In this document: positions 63,541 through 64,000 of the stretch, in pieces
Layout of the letters: each line of letters starts with the position of its first letter
Numbering within the stretch: the stretch's first letter is position 1
Origin: Parapedobacter soli
GTDB taxonomy: Bacteria; Bacteroidota; Bacteroidia; Sphingobacteriales; Sphingobacteriaceae
Assembly (NCBI RefSeq): GCF_025460835.1
Contig: NZ_JAMXAY010000012.1
Coordinates: 1 to 64,000 of the forward strand
DNA: 64,000 bases
Reading direction: 5' to 3'
Position numbers and translations under genes: made by a program
The notes under the pieces: model-generated
What the model was told of the DNA's origin: nothing
What the model saw: only the letters and a program-made list of their open reading frames with translations
The model's database searches: none

Positions 63541-63562
63541 TGGCCAGGAAACCGTCGATGGC

Positions 63563-64000
63563 TTACAACGCCAACCTTACCGCTTTCGCATAGTTCAGCT
63601 TGGCCTCTGGAGCATCATACAGCGCCCCTACCCTAAAAAAGTAGGGATGCCCGGGCGCTAATGTGGGGTGCGATGGCAAGTCGATTTCAAGTGAGAAAGT
63701 CGCATCCGGATCCGTTGGCTCATTCAGAACCTTTTCAACAGCTACTTTCCGTAAGGGCTCTCCGACAGCAGCTTCGGGATGTGCGTATAACCCAATTTTC
63801 CTTACATTATTAGGCCCCGTTTGTTCTAAATTGAACGTAGCGATCACCTTATCTCCCGCTTTCGCGATGGATACATTCTTCACACGGATGTAAGGCTGTA
63901 CCTGAAAATCAATTTGCGTATCCCCTTTCACCTGGATTTCCTTTTTGTCGATTGGAAAGAAATTCCCTCTAACGGGCCGCACCGTATACGTACCTGCAAA
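63563..64000 (-). CDS. DUF3823-type lipoprotein, C-terminal part
   Basis: A protein truncated at its N-terminus by the window edge; 145 residues are visible and the frame is open to 64000 (FAGTYTVRPVRGNFFPIDKKE). The GTYTVRPVRGNFFPID segment followed by IQVKGDTQIDFQVQPYIRVKNVSI is characteristic of DUF3823 proteins, which are lipoproteins next to SusC/SusD in Bacteroidota loci. The C-terminal half is a beta-sandwich ending in LNYAKAVRLAL. It suggests that a SusC/SusD pair lies just beyond the right edge. Confidence 0.75.
   Translation of the reverse strand, partial: FAGTYTVRPVRGNFFPIDKKEIQVKGDTQIDFQVQPYIRVKNVSIAKAGDKVIATFNLEQTGPNNVRKIGLYAHPEAAVGEPLRKVAVEKVLNEPTDPDATFSLEIDLPSHPTLAPGHPYFFRVGALYDAPEAKLNYAKAVRLAL

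Overview
This window comes from a chromosome of the Bacteroidota, most likely a soil or plant-associated member of the Sphingobacteriales. The evidence is the two SusC/SusD pairs, the TAnnTTTG-type promoter boxes, the lipoprotein glycan-binding proteins, a Bacteroidota-style F-type ATP synthase cluster without atpD and atpC, and the Wza/Wzi exopolysaccharide genes. The DNA is roughly half G+C. I see no tRNA, rRNA, CRISPR array, insertion sequence or phage gene.

Layout. (1) 1-14.1 kb, minus strand: an exopolysaccharide or capsule operon read right to left. It encodes a flippase (Wzx), a GT2 glycosyltransferase, an EpsG-type polymerase, a GT-B-like transferase, two more GT2 enzymes, a GT4 enzyme, two tandem Wzi-family outer-membrane proteins and a Wza/SLBB export protein. 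At the left edge lies a short degenerate copy of the end of the GT-B-like gene. (2) 14.2-19.5 kb: a succinate-semialdehyde dehydrogenase gene faces a minus-strand operon of histidine kinase, response regulator, TPR-like membrane protein, HemE and HemJ, so a two-component system is linked to haem synthesis. (3) 19.6-40.7 kb: a beta-mannan utilisation locus. A divergent AraC regulator is followed by GH26 mannanase, sugar symporter, GH130 phosphorylase, 2-epimerase, SusC, SusD and a lipoprotein, ending in a hairpin terminator. A second unit follows with SusC, SusD, two IPT/TIG glycan-binding lipoproteins and a GH5 lipoprotein. (4) 40.7-47.3 kb: single housekeeping genes, namely a HAD nucleotidase, an orphan TonB-type outer-membrane protein, ClpS, FabH and a FlaA1/CapD-type nucleotide-sugar dehydratase. 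(5) 47.7-54.0 kb, minus strand: dapF, a four-helix membrane protein and atpB-E-F-H-A-G as one run. (6) 54.2-56.4 kb: an HtrA protease and a bacilliredoxin. (7) 56.6-64 kb: a minus-strand operon of five exported proteins (two of unknown family, two VCBS/FG-GAP propellers, one EEP-fold hydrolase), a divergent AraC regulator, and a truncated DUF3823 lipoprotein at the right edge. This looks like part of a second carbohydrate locus with no recognisable glycosidase.

How the genes work together. In the mannan locus, secreted GH26 and surface GH5 enzymes would cut the polymer, and SusC/D plus the binding lipoproteins would take up oligosaccharides. Mannobiose would then enter the cytoplasm through the symporter, be epimerised to mannosyl-glucose, and be phosphorolysed to mannose-1-phosphate and glucose. 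This is the gene set known from Bacteroides fragilis. The least explained parts are region 7 and the haem/two-component operon. Start codons were moved inward in several genes where a signal peptide, a promoter box or an operon overlap made the longest frame unlikely.
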